The position numbers and the translations under genes were made by a program. The notes under the pieces were generated by a model. It saw nothing but the letters and a program-made list of their open reading frames with translations, did not search any database and was not told the DNA's origin. DNA of 64,000 nt from NCBI RefSeq assembly GCF_000224145.3, contig NW_004190477.2, positions 1 through 64,000 on the forward strand, in the 5' to 3' direction. The DNA comes from Ciona intestinalis. Taxonomy: Eukaryota > Chordata > Ascidiacea > Phlebobranchia > Cionidae. The first letter of the stretch is position 1. Each line of letters starts with the position of its first letter. Of this stretch, positions 33,136 to 45,000 are shown piece after piece.

Positions 33136-35380
33136 ACTAAACAATGTTTATTTCCCGCCCTTTCAAATGTCACAAATATTTTGGTCTTTTGTGTTGCCTG
33201 CTTAGCGGGTTGTAATTAATAATTTGTAAATTAATCTGTTTAATTATTGCATGTTTATTTTGTTATGAAATATTTACCTTTATTATCATGTTGTTGCACA
33301 CGACACTAGCAAACTTGTTTATGTCAATATAATAATAATAACTTTATTTGTTTCTTTGATTACAGTAGCGAAAGTTAAAGAATATTTAAAACAAAACAAC
33401 AGTTGTTAAAACACCCTTACAGTTAAAAACATATTTACATTTATTTGGAATAAAATAAGCGTGGTCGCTACACCTAGCAGACAAACAACAAGGGGAAACA
33501 AGCCATTTAAGTTTCATTATTTTCAAGTTAAATTTCAAATAGATACGAAAGTGTGTGTAAAGACACGACCCGTACAATGGGGGTCGACTTAAAGAGGATC
33601 GAGCCAAAGATTGGGTCAATATTGAATTACAATCCTCCCCCCTAACATATTTTTATTTATCTCTTTGGATACTGTAGATCAGGTTAATTGACACAACAAA
33701 GAGAATTAGCAACAAAACTAAAGTCGTTATAGACACGTTGCCACTAAAAACGACATGCATAAAAATATCAGATAAAGCGTTTAAACTCTAATTGTAGAAG
33801 AAGTGCATTACTGTAATAAACAAGAAATTTAACAAAAAAATAAATATATAAAAAGAAAGATAAGTACCAAAGAAGTAGGCAATCATAGTCTTATGGATGA
33901 AATACTTTGTTGATGTTGTTTGATGAAGATCCATTTTGGCCAAGATGTTCCAGCTGAAGATGTCTTTCCTATGCTATCCCCATTTTCTGCAACTTGAAAG
34001 AAAACATTAGGGCAGTAACTTGGAAATTTTTAAAAGAAAAAATATTCTTTTAAAAAAGTTCTTGGCTGTTTCAGATACAATCATAAATAACAACTATTAT
34101 TTTTGTCTCTGAAACAATAATATTATGATAAATAAAATTATTCTTGTTTTATTACAACAATGATAATAGCTGTTATTTATTATTAAAATAATAACAAACA
34201 ACATCATTTAATTTTAATAAAAATAAATATTAATTTAATAACTAAATATTTATTATCAAAGACTAATTAAACATTAAATTTTTAATTATTAAATAAACAT
34301 AGGTAAATGGAATATAGAAAAGGATGGCCGGTAAACCAAAAGTTATTGTAATAAAAGTTTTGAAATACATGAATGTAGAACTTGAACAAATTGAAGGATG
34401 GGAGACTATCAGCGCTGCACTATTTCATTTAATCATATTTAAGACAAAAATATCAACACACACATTTGTGTCAATGGTTTGCCAAGTGATGGTTCTATCC
34501 TAACAGTTGGGACATCTTTTTTTAAGTGAATGTGAAAACAAAAAAGAGAAATACTCAACAGAAACCATGCAACATTTCCAATTATGAACATTTATTAATA
34601 AACATTTGCGCGAAAAGTGTTCACGCTAATATTTTACACAACAAACAAAACCCTGGTTACCACAAAATGTGAGGTAAATATGTATAATGAAAATAAGGAT
34701 TTTCTGTTACTTTTGCTACCAGGCATAATGTAAATATTCTCTCAATTGCTCATCTGTATATTATTAAATCTAATTTGTATATTATTGTGGATAAGGGGGG
34801 TAATTGTTAGGTCATGGCATTTAAGTTAAGGTGTTGGGAAAGAAATATGTTGCGGGTGAATTGGTTATGGATGGTAATTTGTAAACAAGACCATAATTTA
34901 TCCTGATGTAGCTGATAGACTGTTGGGAAGTTGATTTGTTGCAGAATGAAATAAAAAATTTGGATTCACTTTTTGTTTTTCCAATAAGGTGTAGTGCTTT
35001 TGGGGAAATTATGTCAATAAGGGGTTGAGGAAGTTTATTATTGTTACATTTCTACATAAAACCATAGATATCTAAACATATGTTTGAAACTAAGGGTTTC
35101 TATCTGATATTTCTTGGATGGTAAAAAGGCCACGCTAGTACATGGTTGAAGTTGTGTTTTCCTGTTTACTACAGGTAAAAATCATACGAAGGAATTTGTT
35201 GCTGTGAAGCTTTGAAATAAGTTGTTGGTTTCCATTACACCAAGTGGATATGAAATGTAACATGGTTGAATATCATTGAATGGTATGGGGGTATGAGAGT
35301 TGGTTGAACACAGTGACGTCATATTAGGGAAATAATGGCGGAAAAATTGTTCGTAATTCAAGAATCACGTGTTACATACG
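33136..35380. other. long gene-poor stretch
   Basis: Mostly AT-rich DNA with two copies of the third repeat family at 33340-33480 and 33655-33785. A possible minus-strand terminal exon lies at about 33890-33995 (acceptor TTTCAAGTTGCAG, then AENGDSIGKTSSAG read to a stop), but no partner exon was found. A + strand open frame of 59 codons, MAGKPKVIVIKVLKYMN onward, spans 34324-34503 and has no recognised family. I would not call either a gene. Confidence 0.4.
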
Positions 35381-35600
35381 TCATATTATCTCTGTTGTTT
35401 CACAGTCAACCAGTTCCTCAGGCAACTGGGATAAAGTCGCGATTGCGCGCGCGTTTTGTCTACTGCGCATGCGTAATTGATGCACGCCTGTGACGTAACA
35501 ATGTTGATTACCCTCCCGCCTTTAAATACGCGACGCTTCCACGCGCGCCATTCACACCTCGTGTACGGATGAAGTTGGTTCTCCACTAGATTGGAATTAC
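35380..35600 (+). promoter_or_regulatory. candidate promoter with NRF-1-like palindrome
   Basis: A GC-rich patch in AT-rich surroundings contains CTGCGCATGCGTAA (NRF-1-like) near 35462-35475, GCGCGCGCG and TTTAAATACGCGACGC. It also has TGACGTCATATT near 35314 and AATGGCGG near 35334. No coding exon follows before the gap at 35912; the gene it serves probably lies in and beyond that gap. Direction is inferred from the spliced-looking remains after the gap. Confidence 0.45.
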
Positions 35601-35911
35601 ACAAGATTTATTAAGTTAAGTATTTTTCTATAAAGTATTCTGTTTGAATGAGGTCCTCCAGGACTTCGGGATTTAGGCCAAGTCTGGCCCATTTCCTGAT
35701 TCTGTTAACTGGTATTACCGTAGTTTATACCTCTATTTTAATCATATATATATATAAACTAGGTATACTTAGCCTTTGTAGTTTAGTTTTAAGTTAATAT
35801 CATCATATTCTAGCTAAGTTTTGTGCCTTGCTTTTAAAACTAAGCTTGTTTAAACATAATTTATTCTAATCGCCTTAGTTTTGATGAGTTGCATTCTTTA
35901 TTACGTCACAC

Positions 35912-36514
35912 NNNNNNNNNNNNNNNNNNNNNNNNNNNNNNNNNNNNNNNNNNNNNNNNNNNNNNNNNNNNNNNNNNNNNNNNNNNNNNNNNNNNNNNNN
36001 NNNNNNNNNNNNNNNNNNNNNNNNNNNNNNNNNNNNNNNNNNNNNNNNNNNNNNNNNNNNNNNNNNNNNNNNNNNNNNNNNNNNNNNNNNNNNNNNNNNN
36101 NNNNNNNNNNNNNNNNNNNNNNNNNNNNNNNNNNNNNNNNNNNNNNNNNNNNNNNNNNNNNNNNNNNNNNNNNNNNNNNNNNNNNNNNNNNNNNNNNNNN
36201 NNNNNNNNNNNNNNNNNNNNNNNNNNNNNNNNNNNNNNNNNNNNNNNNNNNNNNNNNNNNNNNNNNNNNNNNNNNNNNNNNNNNNNNNNNNNNNNNNNNN
36301 NNNNNNNNNNNNNNNNNNNNNNNNNNNNNNNNNNNNNNNNNNNNNNNNNNNNNNNNNNNNNNNNNNNNNNNNNNNNNNNNNNNNNNNNNNNNNNNNNNNN
36401 NNNNNNNNNNNNNNNNNNNNNNNNNNNNNNNNNNNNNNNNNNNNNNNNNNNNNNNNNNNNNNNNNNNNNNNNNNNNNNNNNNNNNNNNNNNNNNNNNNNN
36501 NNNNNNNNNNNNNN
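35912..36514. other. assembly gap (603 N)
   Basis: Run of N. Any frame drawn through it is meaningless. Confidence 1.
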
Positions 36515-37170
36515 CGAAGAAAAGCGCAAGGTACTGTATTCTATTATTATTATTGTTGTATATTCTCATTATTTATGGTAGGGTCGGGAAGATGGGGCAC
36601 CTTTAGCACATAATATCCAAATATCATGATTATGTTTTAAACCATTAACAACGGTCTATGGGAGTCGTCAGGATACAATTTTAAATTCTTTGAGTGTTTG
36701 GTTTCTTTCCCAAACTACTATAGTTAATATTTTCACTTATGGGTGTTGGCCACTGGTTTAATTGAAATCTTAAGCAATGTTACGGTGGTATGCCGCGTAC
36801 CAAAGACACCAATTTATAAAGCAGAGGTAGTTAGACTTGGTATCTTATAGAACAATTGAGTTATTGGTTCTAATGTTCACTGATTAATGTTGTACGAAAT
36901 ATTTTAGGTAGGCCTGTCCACCCTGCCACCCCAGGTTTGCTGCCTATACCAAAGAAATGTATATTTTACCAATAACCAACTTCATCAGTTTTCTATTTAA
37001 AGAATCTATTTCAAGTAACCTATTTCTTATTTTCAGACGAAGAACAAAGATTGAAGTATGAAGATAATGGTTTGAGGTTTAGGGTAGTAGTTGTGCGATG
37101 TATGTTTGGGCATGTGTATGTTTGTTGGATGGTACACTTTTACAGTGTTGCCAGCTATTTTACAGTCCGC
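36515..37170 (+). other. possible 3' exons of a gene lost in the gap
   Basis: Directly after the gap, CGAAGAAAAGCGCAAG is followed by GTACTG, like an exon end. A good acceptor TTTCTTATTTTCAG at 37023-37036 precedes ACGAAGAACAAAGATTGAAG. Depending on phase the join reads RRKAQ-DEEQRLKYEDN and onward, KKSAR-RRTKIEV-stop, or EEKRK-TKNKD-stop. The phase cannot be settled without the gap sequence. A MITE copy lies in the putative intron (36578-36725). No family recognised. Confidence 0.35.
36578..36725. mobile_element. MITE (GGGGTAAGATGG family)
   Basis: GTAGGGTCGGGAAGATGGGG, CACCTTTAGCACATAATATC, GTTTTAAACCATTAACAACG, GGAGTCGTCAGGATACAATT; the 3' end is short. Confidence 0.65.
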
Positions 37171-39210
37171 TGGGTCTAATGTTGCCAGCTATTTTTAGTC
37201 AGTCACTACTATAGTGCATTTTGCATGTCTATGAAATATATGCAATGAAAATATGGCGATTATCTTGCTGGATCAGATTTTGTTGTTGTACACTCTATTG
37301 GGTACTTCGTCTACAAAGGTCGAACCCTTCAGCGATTCTGTATTGTCCTGATCGCTTGGTGAGAACGCTGTGTTGGTACACAACTACTCGAGTAATATCA
37401 ACACGCAGTATAATATGCGCATAAATATAGACTTTTAAATATAAAGTTTAAACATTTATAATACAACTTAAATGCATGTAATGTAACCTTTTCACTTTAT
37501 ATTAAACGTCATGTAGCGTGATTGGGATGATGGCCACATCACAATTACGCTACGACGTCGATACGGTGGGTCAGAGCATTGTCATGACCCTGCGTTCGGT
37601 GCGGTTACGTCAGTTTTGATTGAGTTACTTAACGGTCGGTTGTTGCGTTGACGTCACCGCTAGTGATGCTACGCTATAAATCTACCGGCACAGTGAGGCA
37701 AAGGTTAGGTCACTTCAATGCGGTTTGTAACAACCTGATGCAGTTTCGTAACGGTCGATACGGTGCGTAACATCCGGACGATATTATATTGTGTGAAGAT
37801 ATGACGAGAGTATCGCGGTACCAACATGGCGACTTACCTTTTGATTGGGACATGCGGAGCTGTTGTTGGCTTCGACTCCTTGCGGTCGGACATTCAATAT
37901 GGTGTACACTGCAGATGATTATCCTTCGGGATTTGAACCATATTTTATTTGTAGATTTTTCAATGATTATGTTCGCGTTAATTACTTTTTGACAGTTCCC
38001 CCCTTTTTGAATGTTTGAGCTGTTGTTTGTTGCATGTTTGGCACATTTTCTCTGCACTCGTAGTATTATTTTTGTCTTTTTGTCGATGTGTTATTTGTAT
38101 TCGTTGTACTATTTTTGTCTATGGGGTTTCTTTAACCTGCGTGGACAGTAACATCCCGCAAGGGTTTCTCACCTAAGTAGAAACCCACTACCATTGGCTG
38201 GGGGCTTGTCGTGCCGTAGTGGCTTTCCACCAACGCCAGCCACATAAACTATGAAGGTATTTTAATCATGTTCTTTATTTTGCAGAATTAGTTACATTAG
38301 ATTGGGAATCGGCAATTCCTCGATTTGAACAATAAACCATGAATTTCAAATTAATATTGTTTCACGTTTATTTAATATTTTTTCACGCCTTACTTCTTGT
38401 TACCATTAAGGTCTAACAGGCAACTGTTAAAATGTAGTGGTCCAACTTTATTAGTGACATCATATTTGACCTTATGATGTAATAGGTGCCAGTAGGATAG
38501 TGACATCACAAATGGATTGAAGTGATGTCAACCAAAGCTTCTGCTTTATTCAGCTTAAAAGAAAACCCTTCTAAACACTCAGCACTTTAATTTAATTTAT
38601 TCAATAAAACATGGAAGCCAGCCGTAAGTTTACAAAACCAAGTGATCAATCCTGTAGGCCAGTGTTTCCTAACCTTTTTGGTTGCAGAGCTCTTCTGACT
38701 TTTGTTGACATCACTTTAATACAATGTATTTCTTCTAAATAGCAAAATCACAACCCCATGAATTTCTCTTGAATACAGTATTAGGCCATAATGGAGTCAC
38801 TTTGACTGTTGGAACCACTGCTCTACCATGTAGTGGTGAAGTACTCAGGTGTATTGAGCAACTGCTGCATATCTCTGCAGTTGCTGTATTGACCAAGGTG
38901 GTACGTACAACTACGAATACCATGTTTATCAATCCTCTGACTTCAACACAAAATATTTGTTGCAATATTTCATTTATTCACTGCACATCATGAAAGATAA
39001 ATATTGGCCAGTGTTTGTGAGGCGTTTATTGTAGGATGGGGAGGAGATGGGACACCTTTTCAATGAACTTTTGGAGTTAACAAAGAATATGTGAAGTCCT
39101 AGGACCATTGTTAATTATGTGGTAAAGGTGTTCCATTTCACCCCATAGTTTCTATAATACAAAAGTTTCATCCCCAGTCATTCCTATTAACAGAGGAGTA
39201 TGACACAAAC
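37171..39210. other. intergenic region upstream of the GTF2E1 3' end
   Basis: No exon recognised. 37540-37680 is rich in ACGTCA-type sites. Around 38130-38240 there is a GC-richer patch with the hairpin GGGTTTCTCACCTAAGTAGAAACCC region and CTTGTCGTGCCGTAGTGGC; its class is unknown. A MITE-like copy (GGATGGGGAGGAGATGGGAC to TTCCATTTCACCCCATAG) lies at 39030-39155. Confidence 0.4.
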
Positions 39211-41517
39211 TTAATCTTCCATAGCTTCGTACACTTGTTGTCCAATCCTTATATATTCGTCTTTCTCAGCCTCCGTCATCAACTCCACCAATGCCCCCCC
39301 CTGGTTGGCGACCTCATGGTAACTATATTGTTTCCCTGCTACCATGACAACCGCATCATCAGTGACATCATCAAACTCATCTGACTCGCTTGCATCATCA
39401 TGGTTGTCATGGTAACTTGGAGCTGCCGTGACCTTTGACCTTTCTTGGACAATGAGCGTCTGTGATGTAATAGATGGTTAAATTATTATATTAGTTTATT
39501 GTCTATCAGAGGTGTTTAACTTGTAACTAATAAACAAATTGCCCATTGTTTGTATTATAAAAGTTTCCCACCTGTAGCACTTCGTTATTGGTTGATTTTG
39601 AATCTGTATCGTCCAATCGTGGCGCTTCGTTTCCATTGTTTGAATATGATTGGATAGAATCCCCGGTGACCGTACTTTCTGTCAACCAGCGTGGCATCTG
39701 GGGGAAAGGGGGGGTAGAGGGGGTGAATGAATGAGAGGGCAACACATTGGTGTTCCTTGTGTGGTGGGGCAACTACAATCGTTATGAGTTTTCAAAGAAT
39801 AGAATACAGTTATGGGTTTAAATTAATATTGTTTCACTAGGACACATACACATTCATGACATCACACACTCAATTATGACATCACCAACCTCCTTTTTCT
39901 CTTCTTCCACTTTCCCCCCACCCCCCATATCAATGATAACTTCTTGTTTGTAATCAATATTAAGATCGGAACGCGTAGATGACCAATCCTCCCCGCTTCG
40001 TGGTTTCGATGCTCGGGCCTTCGGTGCACTGCGTGTCATACGTGCAAGTTCAAAGTTTGTGGGGTAAATACGTGTAGTATTGATTAAAAAATAAATAAAT
40101 ATATTTTGAGAGGCGGCCCTCAACCTTTTCAAACAGGAGTGAAATTACTACCACGCTGGCAAGTGTGTGTATTCAAATTTATCAAAAACATAGAAGATTT
40201 AAACCTACATTGTGTATCACCATTACCACTATGTATTTTATTCCCAGCGTAAACCATGATCTACAAATAGGAACAACTATGTACTGAACATACTTTGGAT
40301 GAAGTTGTGGTATCAATGTAGGTTTAGGTTCCAGTATATCTTGCGATAACGTTATGTTTTCGACTTCTTTTAACATTTTGTACAACGGCTCCATCTGCTG
40401 GTTGAACCGGGCCTGGACATACATGATATAATAAGCATAGATATCATATAACTGGTACCTTTATCTCCAGCCCAGTGGTCACTAACAGGTTGACCCAATT
40501 GTCAGCCATACATTAAACAATTACCTACAAAGTTACATACGTGGTAACTTGTAAGCGGGCACAAATGTATGGAACAGAACACCCGTGTTATAACGACTGT
40601 CGTTGCCTCGCCATGCAAGGATAAAGTAAGTTGCATTCAAAGAGTAACAACATAGACATCATATATCACCTGTGAAGTACGAGCGTCCTGGTTCGACGCA
40701 GATTCCTTGTCCTCCAACACCTCAGTCTTGCAATAAACACAGTTTAAAGTACCTGGGGATAAACATTGAGCCGTTGTAATGTGATCTTTTCATTATACAG
40801 ATCCAATGTATGTTGTTTATCATAACTTGACAGTCGGTCAATACAACATTACTACACCAGTGTTCTGTAACCTTGCGCACAATGGTGGCAGCATCGAGTC
40901 TTGAACCTTTGATCTTTGATGGGGAGCGCCCAAAACATGTTTTTATTTCTAGATATCAACCATTGAAATATATGAAGTTCTCACCAAACATTGGATCGAT
41001 TAGTTGGTTGACCTCCAAGTCACTGTAAGTGTTCCCACATGTTGGACATTTGAAGGAAGGACGGTTGTTTGAATCTCTCTCGCGCGTCTCTATTCGTTTG
41101 TGCATGTGGTGTAACTGTGGAGGGGTGGGTTAAAGTGGTGTAACTGTGGAAGGTGGGGTTAAAGTGGGTGAGGCGGGTGGCTTTTTTGCTCCATTTTATG
41201 CTATTATGATAAAATAAATCAAATTGAAATCAGTCTTACCTCTTCAAAAATCAACTAACTATTCGACTAATAAATATCTTTTCCCCAACTTACTTTATAT
41301 TTTATAACGTTGGCCACCGTGCGATAATTGATGTAATAATAATTCTGCTTTGTTACTTTTCCATCCTCCTGTAATCAGTTGATTAACAAACTACAACATC
41401 GAAGATTAATTAATAAATTACCTGAGTTTCAACATAAGACCGAGATTTGAGAAACTTATCGTTTTTAAGTTTGTTTAAAACGACACGAAGTTGTTTTTTA
41501 TCGAACTTCAACAATTC
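39211..41517 (-). CDS. GTF2E1: general transcription factor IIE subunit 1 (TFIIE-alpha), 5' end missing
   Basis: Eight exons on the minus strand, 5' to 3': 41517-41422, 41368-41294, 41114-40985, 40752-40670, 40412-40294, 40028-39890, 39697-39572 and 39459-39211 (TAA). They give 338 residues in one unbroken frame. The first visible part is the winged-helix end ([36 protein letters not shown]). A C4 zinc ribbon follows ([18 protein letters not shown] and [10 protein letters not shown]), then [25 protein letters not shown], and the acidic C-terminus with [17 protein letters not shown]. These are hallmarks of TFIIE-alpha, which recruits and stimulates TFIIH at RNA polymerase II promoters. About 50 N-terminal residues are expected in the gap at 41596-42095. 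An AATAAA in the sense direction lies near 39023-39028. Confidence 0.94.
40455..40640 (+). mobile_element. composite SINE, middle and tail
   Basis: CAGCCCAGTGGTCACTAACA, TCAGCCATACATTAAACAAT, CATACGTGGTAACTTGTAAG and TATAACGACTGTCGTTGCCT, in a GTF2E1 intron. Confidence 0.75.
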
Positions 41518-41595
41518 CTGTAGAAACAAATGTAATGTGGTGGCAAAATCACTCCTGATATACCAGTATGTAATATTCCATAGTATTTTTGTTTA

Positions 41596-42095
41596 NNNNN
41601 NNNNNNNNNNNNNNNNNNNNNNNNNNNNNNNNNNNNNNNNNNNNNNNNNNNNNNNNNNNNNNNNNNNNNNNNNNNNNNNNNNNNNNNNNNNNNNNNNNNN
41701 NNNNNNNNNNNNNNNNNNNNNNNNNNNNNNNNNNNNNNNNNNNNNNNNNNNNNNNNNNNNNNNNNNNNNNNNNNNNNNNNNNNNNNNNNNNNNNNNNNNN
41801 NNNNNNNNNNNNNNNNNNNNNNNNNNNNNNNNNNNNNNNNNNNNNNNNNNNNNNNNNNNNNNNNNNNNNNNNNNNNNNNNNNNNNNNNNNNNNNNNNNNN
41901 NNNNNNNNNNNNNNNNNNNNNNNNNNNNNNNNNNNNNNNNNNNNNNNNNNNNNNNNNNNNNNNNNNNNNNNNNNNNNNNNNNNNNNNNNNNNNNNNNNNN
42001 NNNNNNNNNNNNNNNNNNNNNNNNNNNNNNNNNNNNNNNNNNNNNNNNNNNNNNNNNNNNNNNNNNNNNNNNNNNNNNNNNNNNNNNNNNNNNNN
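41596..42095. other. assembly gap (500 N)
   Basis: A run of exactly 500 N, probably a nominal size. It separates the 5' ends of two divergently transcribed genes, GTF2E1 and the dynein-like gene. Confidence 1.
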
Positions 42096-45000
42096 GAGTT
42101 AAGCAAACACCGACTCCCTGATAATGCCGATGACCACTACACGGCGCTACAGAGGCTTCTATTGATTCGGTAATATGTTGTTTCTATGTCGGTTGCCATT
42201 ATAGTGCTTTGGCACAGTGAGTCCTTGCTTCTGGATCAGAGTTCATGGGTGCGAGGCTTGATGCTGCCAGCGTTGTAGGCGAACACCCACCACCCATATA
42301 TATCGTTACAAGTGTATAACATGGGGCTTTTATAGATCTCTTGCAGCAAAATAACTTTCTGTAACCTATTTACCCTAATTATGGCAGAAGGTATAACAGG
42401 TGTTCTGTTACATACACCAATTTTTATATTTACAACCTGGTTTGCATCAACATATATTATATAAACAAGTTACCCCCAGATCGATCCGAAGCGATCGCTT
42501 GATCCCCGCATCTTCCGAGTTCGTACATAAAGTACTCGGGAAGAAATTTACTCGTGACGAGGCACCAGATGTTGAGTATGTGATGTCACAATCATCATGT
42601 GTTACACCCATTCTACTATTATTCACTAATGGTGAGGTTATTGTTGTGTAATAATCAAACATAATGTTATTGAACATTCTGCCACCAGGCATAACATGAA
42701 TAATCTTTTAGCGGCTCATCTGGTACGAAAAACATGATTTTATGTCAATTTATCCGCCATGACTTTGTTACAGAACTGCTACATCATACCTGTTTAAGGA
42801 ATAAAATCAATTGTATTCGTACCTCAGTCAGTCACATTAGGTATTGCGCAATAATTCTCACATCCTGCGCCCTTATCTATAAAACTGAGAGTTAACCTTT
42901 ATTTTATGTAGTTTCACACACCATGTAAAAAGTCTATATTCCAATAAAAACCGAAGAAACCTCGCTATAATGTTTGTCTGTTCCACAGAGAACCAACTCG
43001 CCCTCTCCACTTTCACCGAGCATTGTAAGCGTAACAATGCCGTATATGATGTCATAAACCTCACAGGAGGAGGAGAGGAGAGAGGAGCAAGGAGGATAAT
43101 GGATGAAGCCATGCGGAACGTGAGCAACTACAATATATGTTTGGTGGTGGTTAGCATGCTTGATTATAACCCAGAGGTTATGGGTTCAAGGCTCGTCGTT
43201 GCCACCACTGTGGACGTATGTGTCCTTGGGCAAGACACATAACTGCAATTGCTCCAATCCAGTGGTCACTGATGGGTTGTCTAAATTATCAGGCAAAAAA
43301 ACAATCACCCACAAAGTTATATACGTGGTAACTCGTAACAGTTGTAAGCATACACGGGGTGTATGAAACAGAACACCCGTGTTATAACAACTATCGTTGC
43401 CCGCCATCCTCGCAAACAACACTACACCCACAAGGATTACCATGATCTTTACATCCAGGGATCCTGGGTCCTCCTCCACAACCTCCAATGCAATCCTCCC
43501 CTCGTACAATCCATGTTCTCCCGCATCCATGAGGAACAAGATCTTCATCCAGACTTCCGGATGTGGATATCCTCGGAGGCGGACTCCTCCCTCATCCCAA
43601 CCATTATCCTCCATTCAGCCGTCAAACTAGTTGTCGACCTTCCTAAGGTAACACCTGTCAATCAAACACAACATGTCAATCAAATATAACATGCCAATCA
43701 AACATATTTTGTAATGCCTGTCAATTAAATATATATGTCAGTCAAACCCAACTGTCAATCAAACACAACATGTCAATCACTTTACAGTCAATGAAAGACA
43801 ACCTTCTACGTTTTGCGTCTACATCCATCGATAGTGATGTCATCAACGCATCATCACGACCAGAATGGTTACCGTGTTTACACAATGTGTGTTTGTTACA
43901 CGGTGCGATACGACTACGCTCAAGGCTGCCCTCGTGTGTTGGGTGGCAGGAGTCCGAGGCTTTCACAGGAATCAACAACGAGGAGTTAAAGGTTTGTGTT
44001 GGGGGGGCATGAGATAGATATGCTTGTGCTTATCTATGAATGCTGGGGCAACGACAGTCATTATAACACGGGTGTTCTGTTTCAAACACCTTGTGTCCGC
44101 TTACAGGTTACCACGTATGTAACTTTGTGGTTGATTGTTTATGTATGGCTGACAATTTAGACAACCCATTAGTGACCACTAGGTTGGAGCAATTGCCGTT
44201 AAATGTCTTGCCCAACAACACATACACCCACAATAGTGACACCACTGATGGGTTGTCACCCAAGTAAACAATATACCCATGCAGGCATCGGTTGGTGTGG
44301 TAACGAGGGAGTTCATGGAGATCCAGGGAAGCACGGAGGGTGGAGGGAATATTATGCTTAAGAATATTTCATGGGCGGGGTTGAGGTGGGTACTTGTTTG
44401 AGGGTTATGGGGATCTTATTATCCATATAGCTGAACTTAATGTTATCTTTAACAATGTGATTGTATTTTAATTTAATTTTATTAAATATTCCTTACACGC
44501 CTTACAATTCATGTCTTTTGTTCCAAACTTTTGCAACAGTTTCACCCCCTACTAACCCACACACATGTATATATACATAGTTGTACACACATACATGTAT
44601 ATATACATAGTTGTACACACATACATGTATACCCCCCCCAGGTTCCAGATATCTGAACTAATATACGGACGTCACATCACCAACATATACGACCAACAAA
44701 GTTTAAACGCGCTGGTTGATTATTGGTTGGCCGCGAGCTCTGTTAAGAAGGAATTTGAACTGCCGAGAGGTGGGATAGATATCATATTAATTATAATAGA
44801 TATCTTATATATTATAAAATAAAGCATATTAAATGCAAATTAACGAATATAATATAAATATCCATCACTTGACCGGTAATTAAATAAAAATCACTAAAAC
44901 ATAATAGAAATCATATTAAATATTATAGAAATCATATTAAATATTATAGAAATCATATTAATTATTATAGAAATCATATTAACTATTATAGAAATCATAT

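Noticed and set aside
34324-34503. 59-codon frame MAGKPKVIVIKV
   Set aside because: Starts well but turns into unpatterned residues; no promoter, splice or family evidence. Kept only as a note in the spacer entry.
35881-36606. Long frames across 35881-36606 and 41447-42173
   Set aside because: They run through N gaps and have no sequence support.
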